Shown: piece by piece, positions 13,193-19,174 of the stretch
Layout: each line of letters starts with the position of its first letter
How positions within the stretch are numbered: position 1 is the stretch's first letter
Virus record (IMG/VR): IMGVR_UViG_3300034109_000901
Span: 1 to 20,386 of that record
Direction: 5' to 3' (one strand)
DNA length: 20,386 nucleotides
DNA from: a virus
Notes under the pieces: model-generated
What the model was told of the DNA's origin: nothing
Seen by the model: the letters and a program-made list of their open reading frames with translations, nothing else
Databases searched by the model: none
Program-made: the position numbers and the translations under genes

Positions 13193-13948
13193 ATGAGCAG
13201 TTTATTTGTTGTCGCAATGGTTAAAGATGAAGAGGACATAATTGGCCATAATCTTAACTACCTTTTAAATCAGGATATAGATCATTTTATTATTGCAAAT
13301 AACTTGTCTATAGATTCTACAAATGAAATTTTGCAGGATTTAAAATCTCAAAATCCAAATCTTTTTACAATTTTACAAGATGAGGAAGTCGCTTATTATC
13401 AATCGGCAAAAATGAACAAACTTATATATACTGCAGCCGAAATGGGCGCATCTCATATCATTCCACTTGATGCGGATGAGATCTGGTTTACACATAGTGG
13501 AAAGTCATTAGGTTCAGAAATCAAGAGTATGCTAGTTGATAAAACGTATGCAACAGTATTTGATATGGTGCCAAAAAATAATTCCTTTACATCTAATGGT
13601 AATCCGATTACAGATATATGCTTTCAAGAACCTAGGGTTAAAGCCTTACCATCTGTCGCTTTTAAGTTTACTGAAGGGTGCTCAATAGTCCAGGGTAACC
13701 ATGATGTAGTTATGCCAGGTAGTCAAAGTGAAGATTTACTATATATTAAACATTATCAATATCGAAGTTTTGATCAGTACAAAAATAAATTACGAAATGG
13801 CAAAAAAGTTTATGATGCAACAGACTTATCTTATGGCCATGGTACTCATTGGAGAATTGGTGGGGAAATGTCTGATGATGAACTGTTAAATAATTGGAAT
13901 AACTTTGTTAACCAACCCGATCTTATCTATTCGCCAACTTTTATTTAA
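13193..13948 (+). CDS. Glycosyltransferase, Glyco_tranf_2_4/GT92-like
   Basis: A 251-aa protein with the order VVAMVKDEEDIIGHNLNYLL at 6-25, HFIIANNLSIDSTNEIL at 31-47, HIIPLDADEIWF at 88-99 with a D93-A-D95 metal motif, and a late EDLLYIKHYQYRSFDQY segment. The MVKDEE...HN...L opening and DADEI/DADEF pair are hallmarks of this group (GT2 relatives that modify surface polysaccharides). It closes the run of sugar-modifying genes and starts six bases after the previous stop with ATG 13193; the ribosome binding site is weak. No membrane anchor is seen. Donor and acceptor unknown. Confidence 0.85.
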   Translation: MSSLFVVAMVKDEEDIIGHNLNYLLNQDIDHFIIANNLSIDSTNEILQDLKSQNPNLFTILQDEEVAYYQSAKMNKLIYTAAEMGASHIIPLDADEIWFTHSGKSLGSEIKSMLVDKTYATVFDMVPKNNSFTSNGNPITDICFQEPRVKALPSVAFKFTEGCSIVQGNHDVVMPGSQSEDLLYIKHYQYRSFDQYKNKLRNGKKVYDATDLSYGHGTHWRIGGEMSDDELLNNWNNFVNQPDLIYSPTFI

Positions 13949-13960
13949 AGGATAAATTAA

Positions 13961-14155
13961 ATGTCAAAAAAACCAGCAAAAACTCCTAATGACTATATTA
14001 ATAAAAAAGAAGATATTGTAGGTAAACCAGTACTATATATCGGAATGGGTGAAAAAATATTCACTTGCCCAACGTGTAGTCGGTCCTTTTCTAAAGGGAT
14101 GATTTACGAGCATGCGACTTTGGCCTATTGTTCTCGGCGCTGCATTACTGTTTAA
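13961..14155 (+). CDS. Small zinc-knuckle protein (TRASH/FCS-like), 64 aa
   Basis: A 64-residue protein whose C-terminal half reads FTCPTCSRSFSKGMIYEHA then YCSRRC. The cysteine pattern is C-x2-C-x17-C-x3-C, close to TRASH/FCS-type treble-clef zinc knuckles that bind one zinc ion. The N-terminal half is basic (KKPAKTP) with KPVLYIGMGE. AGGA before the ATG is the ribosome binding site, after a 12-base gap. Such modules bind metal, nucleic acid or proteins; here it lies between the glycan cluster and the Cys4 pair, so a virion assembly or regulatory accessory role is possible but unproved. Confidence 0.75.
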   Translation: MSKKPAKTPNDYINKKEDIVGKPVLYIGMGEKIFTCPTCSRSFSKGMIYEHATLAYCSRRCITV

Positions 14156-14171
14156 ATTTAAAGGAGTTACA

Positions 14172-14519
14172 GTGAAAATATATTGGTTAGCTGAATTTTT
14201 AGAGCAGATGGATTCTAAACTAGCACCTGCTGAGCAAGAGTATGTTAATTCAATGTTATCAATTGTTAAAAAATATGGTAAGTTAGCAGATAGAGACAGT
14301 AATGGTATATGGGTTGGTTATGTCGAACCTGAAGATAATGACAATTTTGAAATGGGCATTAAGTGTTCAAACTGTGCCTTTATGGAAACTGAAACATCTT
14401 GTCAAATTGTAGCTAGACCTATTTCTCCTGGTGGATACTGCAGATTAGCTGCCATCCCTCCTGGTTTAGTTACTTCTGACGACGAAGATGATTCAGAAGA
14501 TGATGGTGAAGAGGATTAA
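14172..14519 (+). CDS. Cys4-motif protein, 115 aa (paralogue A)
   Basis: Start chosen at GTG 14172, five bases after AAGGAG at 14161-14166; an in-frame start at 14112 lies inside the zinc-knuckle gene. The product opens KIYWLAEFLEQ, has a helix to about residue 45, then IKCSNCAFMETETSC, IVARPISPGGYC and RLAAIPPGLV, giving C-x2-C-x8-C-x11-C, and ends in an acidic tail (DDEDDSEDDGEED). The Cys layout with aromatic/Gly-rich loops resembles metal sites of high-potential iron-sulfur or zinc-ribbon type; which metal is not decidable. It resembles the following gene in both N-terminal WL-x-x-F and C-terminal Cys block, so the two are paralogues. Confidence 0.78.
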   Translation: MKIYWLAEFLEQMDSKLAPAEQEYVNSMLSIVKKYGKLADRDSNGIWVGYVEPEDNDNFEMGIKCSNCAFMETETSCQIVARPISPGGYCRLAAIPPGLVTSDDEDDSEDDGEED

Positions 14520-14523
14520 TACT

Positions 14524-14859
14524 GTGAGTGATAATATTTGGTTAAGTTCATTTATAGAATCTGAGGATGGCGATAGTGAAGATATTCCAGAGCCTCATAA
14601 CAATCTTAATGATCGTCAAAAAAAATTATATGAATACTATGAAAGTTTAGTTGAAGAATTTGGAATGTTCGATCAGTCAAGTAAGGCTAATGGTGCCCAT
14701 TATGCACCGGGTAATAAAAATCCATTTATTAGTAGTGGTATGATTTGTAAGAACTGTGTTTTTTTTGTTGGTGGCGGTGGCTGCGAATTAGTTAAAGGTG
14801 TAATTCAAGAAAATGCGATATGTAAGTTTTGGATTATTCCTGAAGTTTTGATTAAATAA
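14524..14859 (+). CDS. Cys4-motif protein, 111 aa (paralogue B)
   Basis: GTG at 14524, with GAGG at 14510-14513 upstream, gives a 111-aa product; an in-frame ATG at 14488 is inside the previous gene. Residues 4-11 (NIWLSSFI) match paralogue A. After an acidic stretch and a helix (RQKKLYEYYESLVEEFG), the end carries ICKNCVFFVGGGGC, then VKGVIQENAIC and KFWIIPEVL, giving C-x2-C-x7-C-x10-C. The C-x-x-C-x-F...C...V-x-G-x-I...C...W-x-I-P pattern is one I recall in phage proteins located beside tail-fibre genes, sometimes labelled HiPIP-like. Role unknown; adjacency to the fibre gene suggests virion assembly or fibre-related function. Confidence 0.78.
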   Translation: MSDNIWLSSFIESEDGDSEDIPEPHNNLNDRQKKLYEYYESLVEEFGMFDQSSKANGAHYAPGNKNPFISSGMICKNCVFFVGGGGCELVKGVIQENAICKFWIIPEVLIK

Positions 14860-14878
14860 ATTATTTTAAGGTGTCAAT

Positions 14879-17800
14879 ATGTCAACTAATATCCGTTTAA
14901 GAAGGTCCGGTAATCTAGGATCTGTACCTGAAACATTGCTTTTTGGCGAAGTAGCTATTAACTATAATGATGGTAAATTTTTTTATAAAAATACTTCTAA
15001 CGAAATTGTTACAGTTAAACTTATTCGTGACATAGTTGGTCAATCTAATCAAATTGGAATAACTGAATCTAATGGTATTTTTTCTTTATCTTTAACTAAT
15101 TCAGTAAATATTGATACATTGAATTTATCTAAACTTTTTGTAGATAATATTGAAATAGATACGACCTCTTCTCAACTGAATCAAATTTTACAGTTTAACG
15201 GAACTAAATATGTTCCTGTTAGTCCAAATCTTATCAGTTCAGCTTTAAATGATTTATCTGACGTAATAATATCTTCTCCTATTTCTGGTCAAAAATTATT
15301 TTACGATGGCTCAAGTTGGATTAACGATGTTGAACCTACTAGTGAACCAATCGGCCATACTGATAAATCTCAAAGTTTTATGGCCTTCAATGAGATAACA
15401 CGAACCTTTTCTATAACCCCTTCGGGAGCATCGTTTCAAGTTTGGTGTGCTGGTAAAAGATTTACGTATACTACGATCCAAAGTGTACAAATTCCCAGTA
15501 CAAGTGGATTGTATTATATATATTTCAGTTCTAATGGAGTTCTCTCGCAGAAGACAACATTTTTTACTTGGGATCAAGATTCCCCTACAGCTTATATATA
15601 TTGGAATAATGATGATGGGAAAGCGTACTTTTTTGCTGATGAACGCCACGGTATCACTCTAGACTGGCAAACTCACGAGTATCTGCACCGGACTCGTGGG
15701 GCGGCATATGCAAGTGGCTTTTCCATTGGTGCCTACACCATCACCGGCACTGGGGCGAATAATGCCGACATGCAGTTGGATATTGCTGATGGCACGTTCT
15801 TTGATGAAGACCTACAGGTCGACATCACTCACTCATCTTGGCCAACTCCGAACACCTGGCAACAGGTGCTTCAGGGTGGCGCTGAGATCCCAATCTTCTA
15901 TAGGTCTGGATCCGTTTGGAAACGAACCACGCCGACTAAATATCCTATTAAGCAAGGAACCCTTGCTCAGTACAACCTAAACACGGCTGGCAACTGGTCG
16001 ACCCCGGACCTTGCTACCAACAAGTATGGCGTGACATGGATTGTAGCGACGAACAACTTGAACTATCCAGTCATTGGCATCATGGGGCAGAAACAGTACG
16101 ACAACCTCAACAAAGTCGCTGAAGACACTTGGGCTGCTTTAGATCTCGCCAATCTTCCAATTTTTGAAATTCGACCATTGTGGAAGGTGGCTTATCTTGT
16201 CAGTAACGGGTTCGCTAATACCCCTAAGGCGGCTATTCGTGAAGTTGTTGACCTACGGGTCGTAGGGTCCACGGCCACTGGTCTACTCACGACACCAACT
16301 GATCACGGCTCACTGTACGGACTTTCGGATGACGACCACACGCAGTACTTCAATGAGACGCGAGGCGACGCTCGGTACCTGCAACTGACTGGCGGATCCT
16401 TGTCTGGTGCTCTATCCGTCACTGGAATCATCAGCGGCACCACGTTCTCGGGATCAGGTGCGTCACTGACAAGCATCCCCAACAGTGCCACGACGGCAAC
16501 AAGTGCGAACACTGTCAGCGCTATCGTCGCCCGTGATGCTTCAGGGAACTTTACAGCGGGCACTATTACGGCCGCATTGACCGGCAATGCGTCAACGGCA
16601 ACCACCCTTCAGACAGCCCGAAGCATCAACGGTGTGCCATTCAATGGTTCTAGTGACATCACCATCTCGGTAGTTGGAGCATCGCTTGCTCCTGTTCTTG
16701 TAGCGACAACTGCCAGCGGCACTCTAGCTAGTTCGTTTGCTAATGGTCAATTAGTAGATGGGGTTACTCTTGCAACAGGTAATCGTGTTCTCATTAAGAA
16801 TCAAACTGCTGCAGCCGAAAATGGTATCTATACAGTTAATGCTACTGGGGTGCCAACACGAGCGATTGACGCCAACTCTTCATCAGCACTTGCTGCAGGA
16901 ATGGTAGGCGTTCAAAGAGGTGCGGTAAATGGTGGAAAACTATTTTCCACCACGTTTAAGTCGACCGATACTCTTGACACGACTGGGATGAACTGGTTTG
17001 AGGTGTTCAACTCCAACACAGCTATCCCTAATACGTCTACCACTGCAACTAGCGCAAATACCGCTAACACTATTGTTTCCCGCGACGCCAGTGGAAACTT
17101 CACCGCTGGAACAATAACGGCTGCACTGACCGGCAACGCTTCCACTGCCACAACCCTGGCTACCGCACGCAACATCAACGGTGTGTCGTTCAATGGGTCA
17201 GCCAACATCACCGTTCCCGCAGCCGCTGGCACCTTGACCGGTGCGACACTTGCGTCTGGAGTTACGGCTTCGTCGCTTACAAGTGTCGGCACGCTCACCT
17301 CGCTAACTGTCAGTGGCCTCACCAATTTCACAGGCACAGTGACCAATACCTCCTCGCACTTCTTGTCAACGGGGAGCGGCGCTGCATTCTTTGCCAGAGA
17401 CAGAGACGGAACCGCTCGTGATGCAGGTCTCTACATGTCAAGCAACTTTGGCCGGTTGTACCACTCTTCGTACGGGGACGTTCTGACGTTCAACTCATCA
17501 GGTCAAGTCAACGTCGTCGCTGGCATCTACACGGCTGGAGGGGGATACATCGGCAGAGCCGCCGCTGGCTTTGGCCCATTCTCAACAGACAATCGCGCCC
17601 CAGCGCTACTGAGCGGAGCAGGAACCAACTGGATTCACTTCAACTGGGACGGAGCCTTCCGCTGTTACGTGGACTCAACGCTCGTCAAGACGTTCGTCAT
17701 CAACCACCCTGACGACCCTGACAAGTACCTCGTCCATGCCTGCGCTGAGGGGCCGACCGCCGACGTGTTCTATCGGGGCGAAGCACGCCTGGAAGAAGGG

Positions 17801-18112
17801 ATCGCCCGCATCGACCTTCCTGACTACTTTGAGTCGCTGACAGAACTAGAAGGACGCACCGTGCAGATCACGCCGATCATCGAACACGGCGAGGCGTGGA
17901 AGACGGCAAACCTCGCAGCATCCCGGGTGGAGAACGGGTGCTTCTACGTGTTCCAGACCGGCGGCATGATGAACAATGAGCAGCCGTTCTGGTGGCGTGT
18001 TGACGCTGTCCGCAAGGGCACGGCCTTCAATGTCGAACCGAGCAAGAGCGCCGTCACGGTCGCTGGAGAAGGCCCGTACACGTACATCGCTGCCATGGAA
18101 GAACTACCGTGA
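14879..18112 (+). CDS. Tail fibre / receptor-binding protein, 1077 aa, mosaic
   Basis: A 1077-aa adhesin. The N-terminus (NIRLRRSGNLGSVPETLLFG then EVAINYNDGKFFYK) matches the attachment end of many phage fibres. A DERHGITLDWQTHEYLHRT domain with EIPIFYRSG follows at about 250-465. Residues 535-597 and 718-780 are two copies of one repeat, flanking an ATGNRVLIKNQTAAENGIY-type module. The C-terminal 140 residues (VINHPDDPDKYLVHACAEGP, then VFYRGEARLEEGIARIDLP, then GEGPYTYI) resemble the terminal chaperone-like domain of fibres from environmental phages. From about 15640 the base composition becomes strongly GC-rich while the frame stays open. AAGGTG before the ATG is the ribosome binding site. 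Long minus-strand frames here are shadows. It likely binds the host surface; receptor unknown. Confidence 0.88.
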   Translation: MSTNIRLRRSGNLGSVPETLLFGEVAINYNDGKFFYKNTSNEIVTVKLIRDIVGQSNQIGITESNGIFSLSLTNSVNIDTLNLSKLFVDNIEIDTTSSQLNQILQFNGTKYVPVSPNLISSALNDLSDVIISSPISGQKLFYDGSSWINDVEPTSEPIGHTDKSQSFMAFNEITRTFSITPSGASFQVWCAGKRFTYTTIQSVQIPSTSGLYYIYFSSNGVLSQKTTFFTWDQDSPTAYIYWNNDDGKAYFFADERHGITLDWQTHEYLHRTRGAAYASGFSIGAYTITGTGANNADMQLDIADGTFFDEDLQVDITHSSWPTPNTWQQVLQGGAEIPIFYRSGSVWKRTTPTKYPIKQGTLAQYNLNTAGNWSTPDLATNKYGVTWIVATNNLNYPVIGIMGQKQYDNLNKVAEDTWAALDLANLPIFEIRPLWKVAYLVSNGFANTPKAAIREVVDLRVVGSTATGLLTTPTDHGSLYGLSDDDHTQYFNETRGDARYLQLTGGSLSGALSVTGIISGTTFSGSGASLTSIPNSATTATSANTVSAIVARDASGNFTAGTITAALTGNASTATTLQTARSINGVPFNGSSDITISVVGASLAPVLVATTASGTLASSFANGQLVDGVTLATGNRVLIKNQTAAAENGIYTVNATGVPTRAIDANSSSALAAGMVGVQRGAVNGGKLFSTTFKSTDTLDTTGMNWFEVFNSNTAIPNTSTTATSANTANTIVSRDASGNFTAGTITAALTGNASTATTLATARNINGVSFNGSANITVPAAAGTLTGATLASGVTASSLTSVGTLTSLTVSGLTNFTGTVTNTSSHFLSTGSGAAFFARDRDGTARDAGLYMSSNFGRLYHSSYGDVLTFNSSGQVNVVAGIYTAGGGYIGRAAAGFGPFSTDNRAPALLSGAGTNWIHFNWDGAFRCYVDSTLVKTFVINHPDDPDKYLVHACAEGPTADVFYRGEARLEEGIARIDLPDYFESLTELEGRTVQITPIIEHGEAWKTANLAASRVENGCFYVFQTGGMMNNEQPFWWRVDAVRKGTAFNVEPSKSAVTVAGEGPYTYIAAMEELP
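16481..16669 (+). repeat. Tail-fibre internal repeat, copy 1
   Basis: Encodes 63 residues with RDASGNFTAGTITAALTGNA in the middle and ending in INGVPFNGSSDIT. About 50 of 63 residues match copy 2 at 17030-17218, 549 bases (183 codons) downstream. Many matching residues use different codons, so the duplication is old or the copies came from separate fibres. Confidence 0.85.
17030..17218 (+). repeat. Tail-fibre internal repeat, copy 2
   Basis: Same 63-residue unit as 16481-16669: RDASGNFTAGTITAALTGNA is identical, and the ends differ in about 13 positions. The two copies bracket the ATGNRVLIKNQT module. Repeats of this kind form the shaft of trimeric fibres in related proteins. Confidence 0.85.
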
Positions 18113-18284
18113 TATTCACCGTCACTACTGTTGCAGTCAAGTAACTTACCGAACTAACTGCAGCATTAGAAAATCAAAATTCATCCAGATGATGCTTTAA
18201 TATTTTTTCTGATCAAATTATAGAAAAGAAAAATTTAAGATTACTATTGGTTCAGAAGATAATTAATTTTATATGGAGATTTAA
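18113..18284. other. Gene-free gap with possible relic of an older fibre 3' end
   Basis: This 172-base gap changes from GC-rich to AT-rich at about 18150. Reading the AT part in one frame gives LTELTAALENQNSS before a stop. Similar Leu/Glu/Ala helices end many tail-fibre proteins. No ribosome binding site or start precedes it. An imperfect inverted repeat (GTTGCAGT at about 18128 with ACTGCAGC at about 18157) has no T-run behind it and is not a convincing terminator. GGAG just before 18285 serves the next gene. Confidence 0.4.
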
Positions 18285-18686
18285 ATGGCAAATGCATTAT
18301 ATCCAAAATATAAAGAAGCTTTACTGCAATCTGGTGTAAACTTAAGCACCGGTAACGTTAAAGCAGTTTTAGTAGATTTAGCTGACTATACTTATAGTGC
18401 GGCTCATACTTTTTTATCAGATATTCCAAGTCTTGGTAGAGTTGCTACTTCAGGCAACTTAGGATCAAAAACTTTTACTAACGGTGTTTTCGATAGCGCT
18501 GATCCAAGCTTTACAGCCGTTACTGGTGACGTTAGCGAAGCGATAGTGCTGTTTGTCGATACGGGTACAGCATCAACGTCACCGTTGATAGCTTTTTATG
18601 ATACTGGCGTTACAGGTTTGCCTGTGACACCTAATGGTGGCGACATTAATATTGTGGTTAATGCTTCTGGTTGGTTTGCTCTCTAA
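18285..18686 (+). CDS. Phage structural-type protein, 133 aa
   Basis: A 133-aa protein: MANALYPKYKEALLQSGVNL at the start, VKAVLVDLADYTYSAAHTF at 25-43, SDIPSLGR, a SKTFTNGVFDSADPSFTAV segment, EAIVLFVDTG and LPVTPNGGDINIVVNASGWF at the end. I recall this order from many environmental phages beside fibre genes, where it is an uncharacterised virion protein. It has a beta-rich look with no membrane segment. The gene is AT-rich, lying between two GC-rich blocks. GGAG upstream is the ribosome binding site. Function is inferred from place only. Confidence 0.8.
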   Translation: MANALYPKYKEALLQSGVNLSTGNVKAVLVDLADYTYSAAHTFLSDIPSLGRVATSGNLGSKTFTNGVFDSADPSFTAVTGDVSEAIVLFVDTGTASTSPLIAFYDTGVTGLPVTPNGGDINIVVNASGWFAL

Positions 18687-18722
18687 ATTTTATTGTTATT
18701 GATTATTCAAAGGAATCTATAA

Positions 18723-19166
18723 ATGTCTGATAATGATATTCTCCCAGCAACAGGAACGAACGTTGCTACCGATGACATTGGTGGCGTCAAGTTCCAGCGC
18801 ATGAAGTTGATCCACGGCAACGACGGGATCAACGATGGTGACGTGTCGGGCGACAACCCACTGCCAACTCAGGCCACTCGCACCGACAATCTCTTAGAGA
18901 TGCTCCAGCGTATCGTCAAGTTGCTGGAGTCGAATGCTGTTGTAGACAGCGCCCAGCGTCAGCGTGTATCTCTGGACAACATCCCTGCCGGTGTTACGCT
19001 ACCCACCGTTACCACTGTTACCACCGTCGCCACTGTCACCACCGTGTCTGCCGTGTCTGCCGTGACGAACATGGTGGCGAACGCTGGTATGGATCGCGAA
19101 CAGCATATCAACGTCGCTAAGAACGTGTACGCCAACGCCATCCGGTCGAATCTCACCTTCGCGTAG
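18723..19166 (+). CDS. Phage structural-type protein with Thr-Val repeat, 147 aa
   Basis: A 147-aa protein whose N-terminus (ATDDIGGVKFQRMKLIHG, then NPLPTQATRTDNLLEML) fits virion proteins of environmental phages I recall. A helical part with LQRIVKLLESNAVV follows, then RQRVSLDNIPAGVTLP, a Thr/Val repeat at about 95-114 and a helical end with HINVAKNVYANAIRSNL. The 5' end is AT-rich and the rest GC-rich, with the change near 18750, about 10 codons in. AAAGGA eight bases before ATG 18723 is the ribosome binding site. Function not known; a virion or tail-baseplate component is likely. Confidence 0.78.
   Translation: MSDNDILPATGTNVATDDIGGVKFQRMKLIHGNDGINDGDVSGDNPLPTQATRTDNLLEMLQRIVKLLESNAVVDSAQRQRVSLDNIPAGVTLPTVTTVTTVATVTTVSAVSAVTNMVANAGMDREQHINVAKNVYANAIRSNLTFA
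19005..19064 (+). repeat. Nine-base (Thr-Val-x) tandem repeat
   Basis: Twenty codons form an approximate T-V-T tripeptide period (TVTTVTTVATVTTVSAVSAV), nine bases per unit at DNA level (for example ACCGTTACC and its variants). It lies inside the 18723 gene and probably forms an extended beta or rod-like linker. Copies vary at third positions, so the pattern is kept at protein level. Confidence 0.85.
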
Positions 19167-19174
19167 GAGAACTT

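Larger units (their letters stand above)
15640..18145. other. GC-rich block inside the tail-fibre gene
   Basis: Hand counts per 60 bases: 13 G/C from 14941, 22 from 15541, 25 from 15601, 34 from 15661 and 38 from 18001. Codon endings shift from A/T to C/G at about 15640 with no frame change. The shift matches a domain boundary in the protein (start of the DERHG module), as expected for domain exchange with a GC-richer phage. A stretch near 16700-16860 is intermediate. Confidence 0.85.

Noticed and set aside
15311-15649. 112-aa minus-strand frame inside the fibre gene
   Set aside because: Antisense to a long gene with recognisable domains; no start signals and no family pattern.
16912-17346. 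144-aa minus-strand frame, Val/Ala-rich
   Set aside because: It arises because the GC-rich repeat region is short of stops on the opposite strand; it mirrors the Thr/Ala repeats of the fibre.
14879-18112. Fibre as the target of a diversity-generating retroelement
   Set aside because: No reverse transcriptase or template-repeat pair is visible; the two internal repeats differ mainly at synonymous or scattered sites, not at adenines.
18128-18164. Inverted repeat GTTGCAGT/ACTGCAGC as a terminator
   Set aside because: Contains a G-T pair, a loop of about 21 bases and no adjacent T-run.
19005-19064. Tandem repeat as a CRISPR array
   Set aside because: Units are nine bases, without spacers, and are translated as part of a clear gene.
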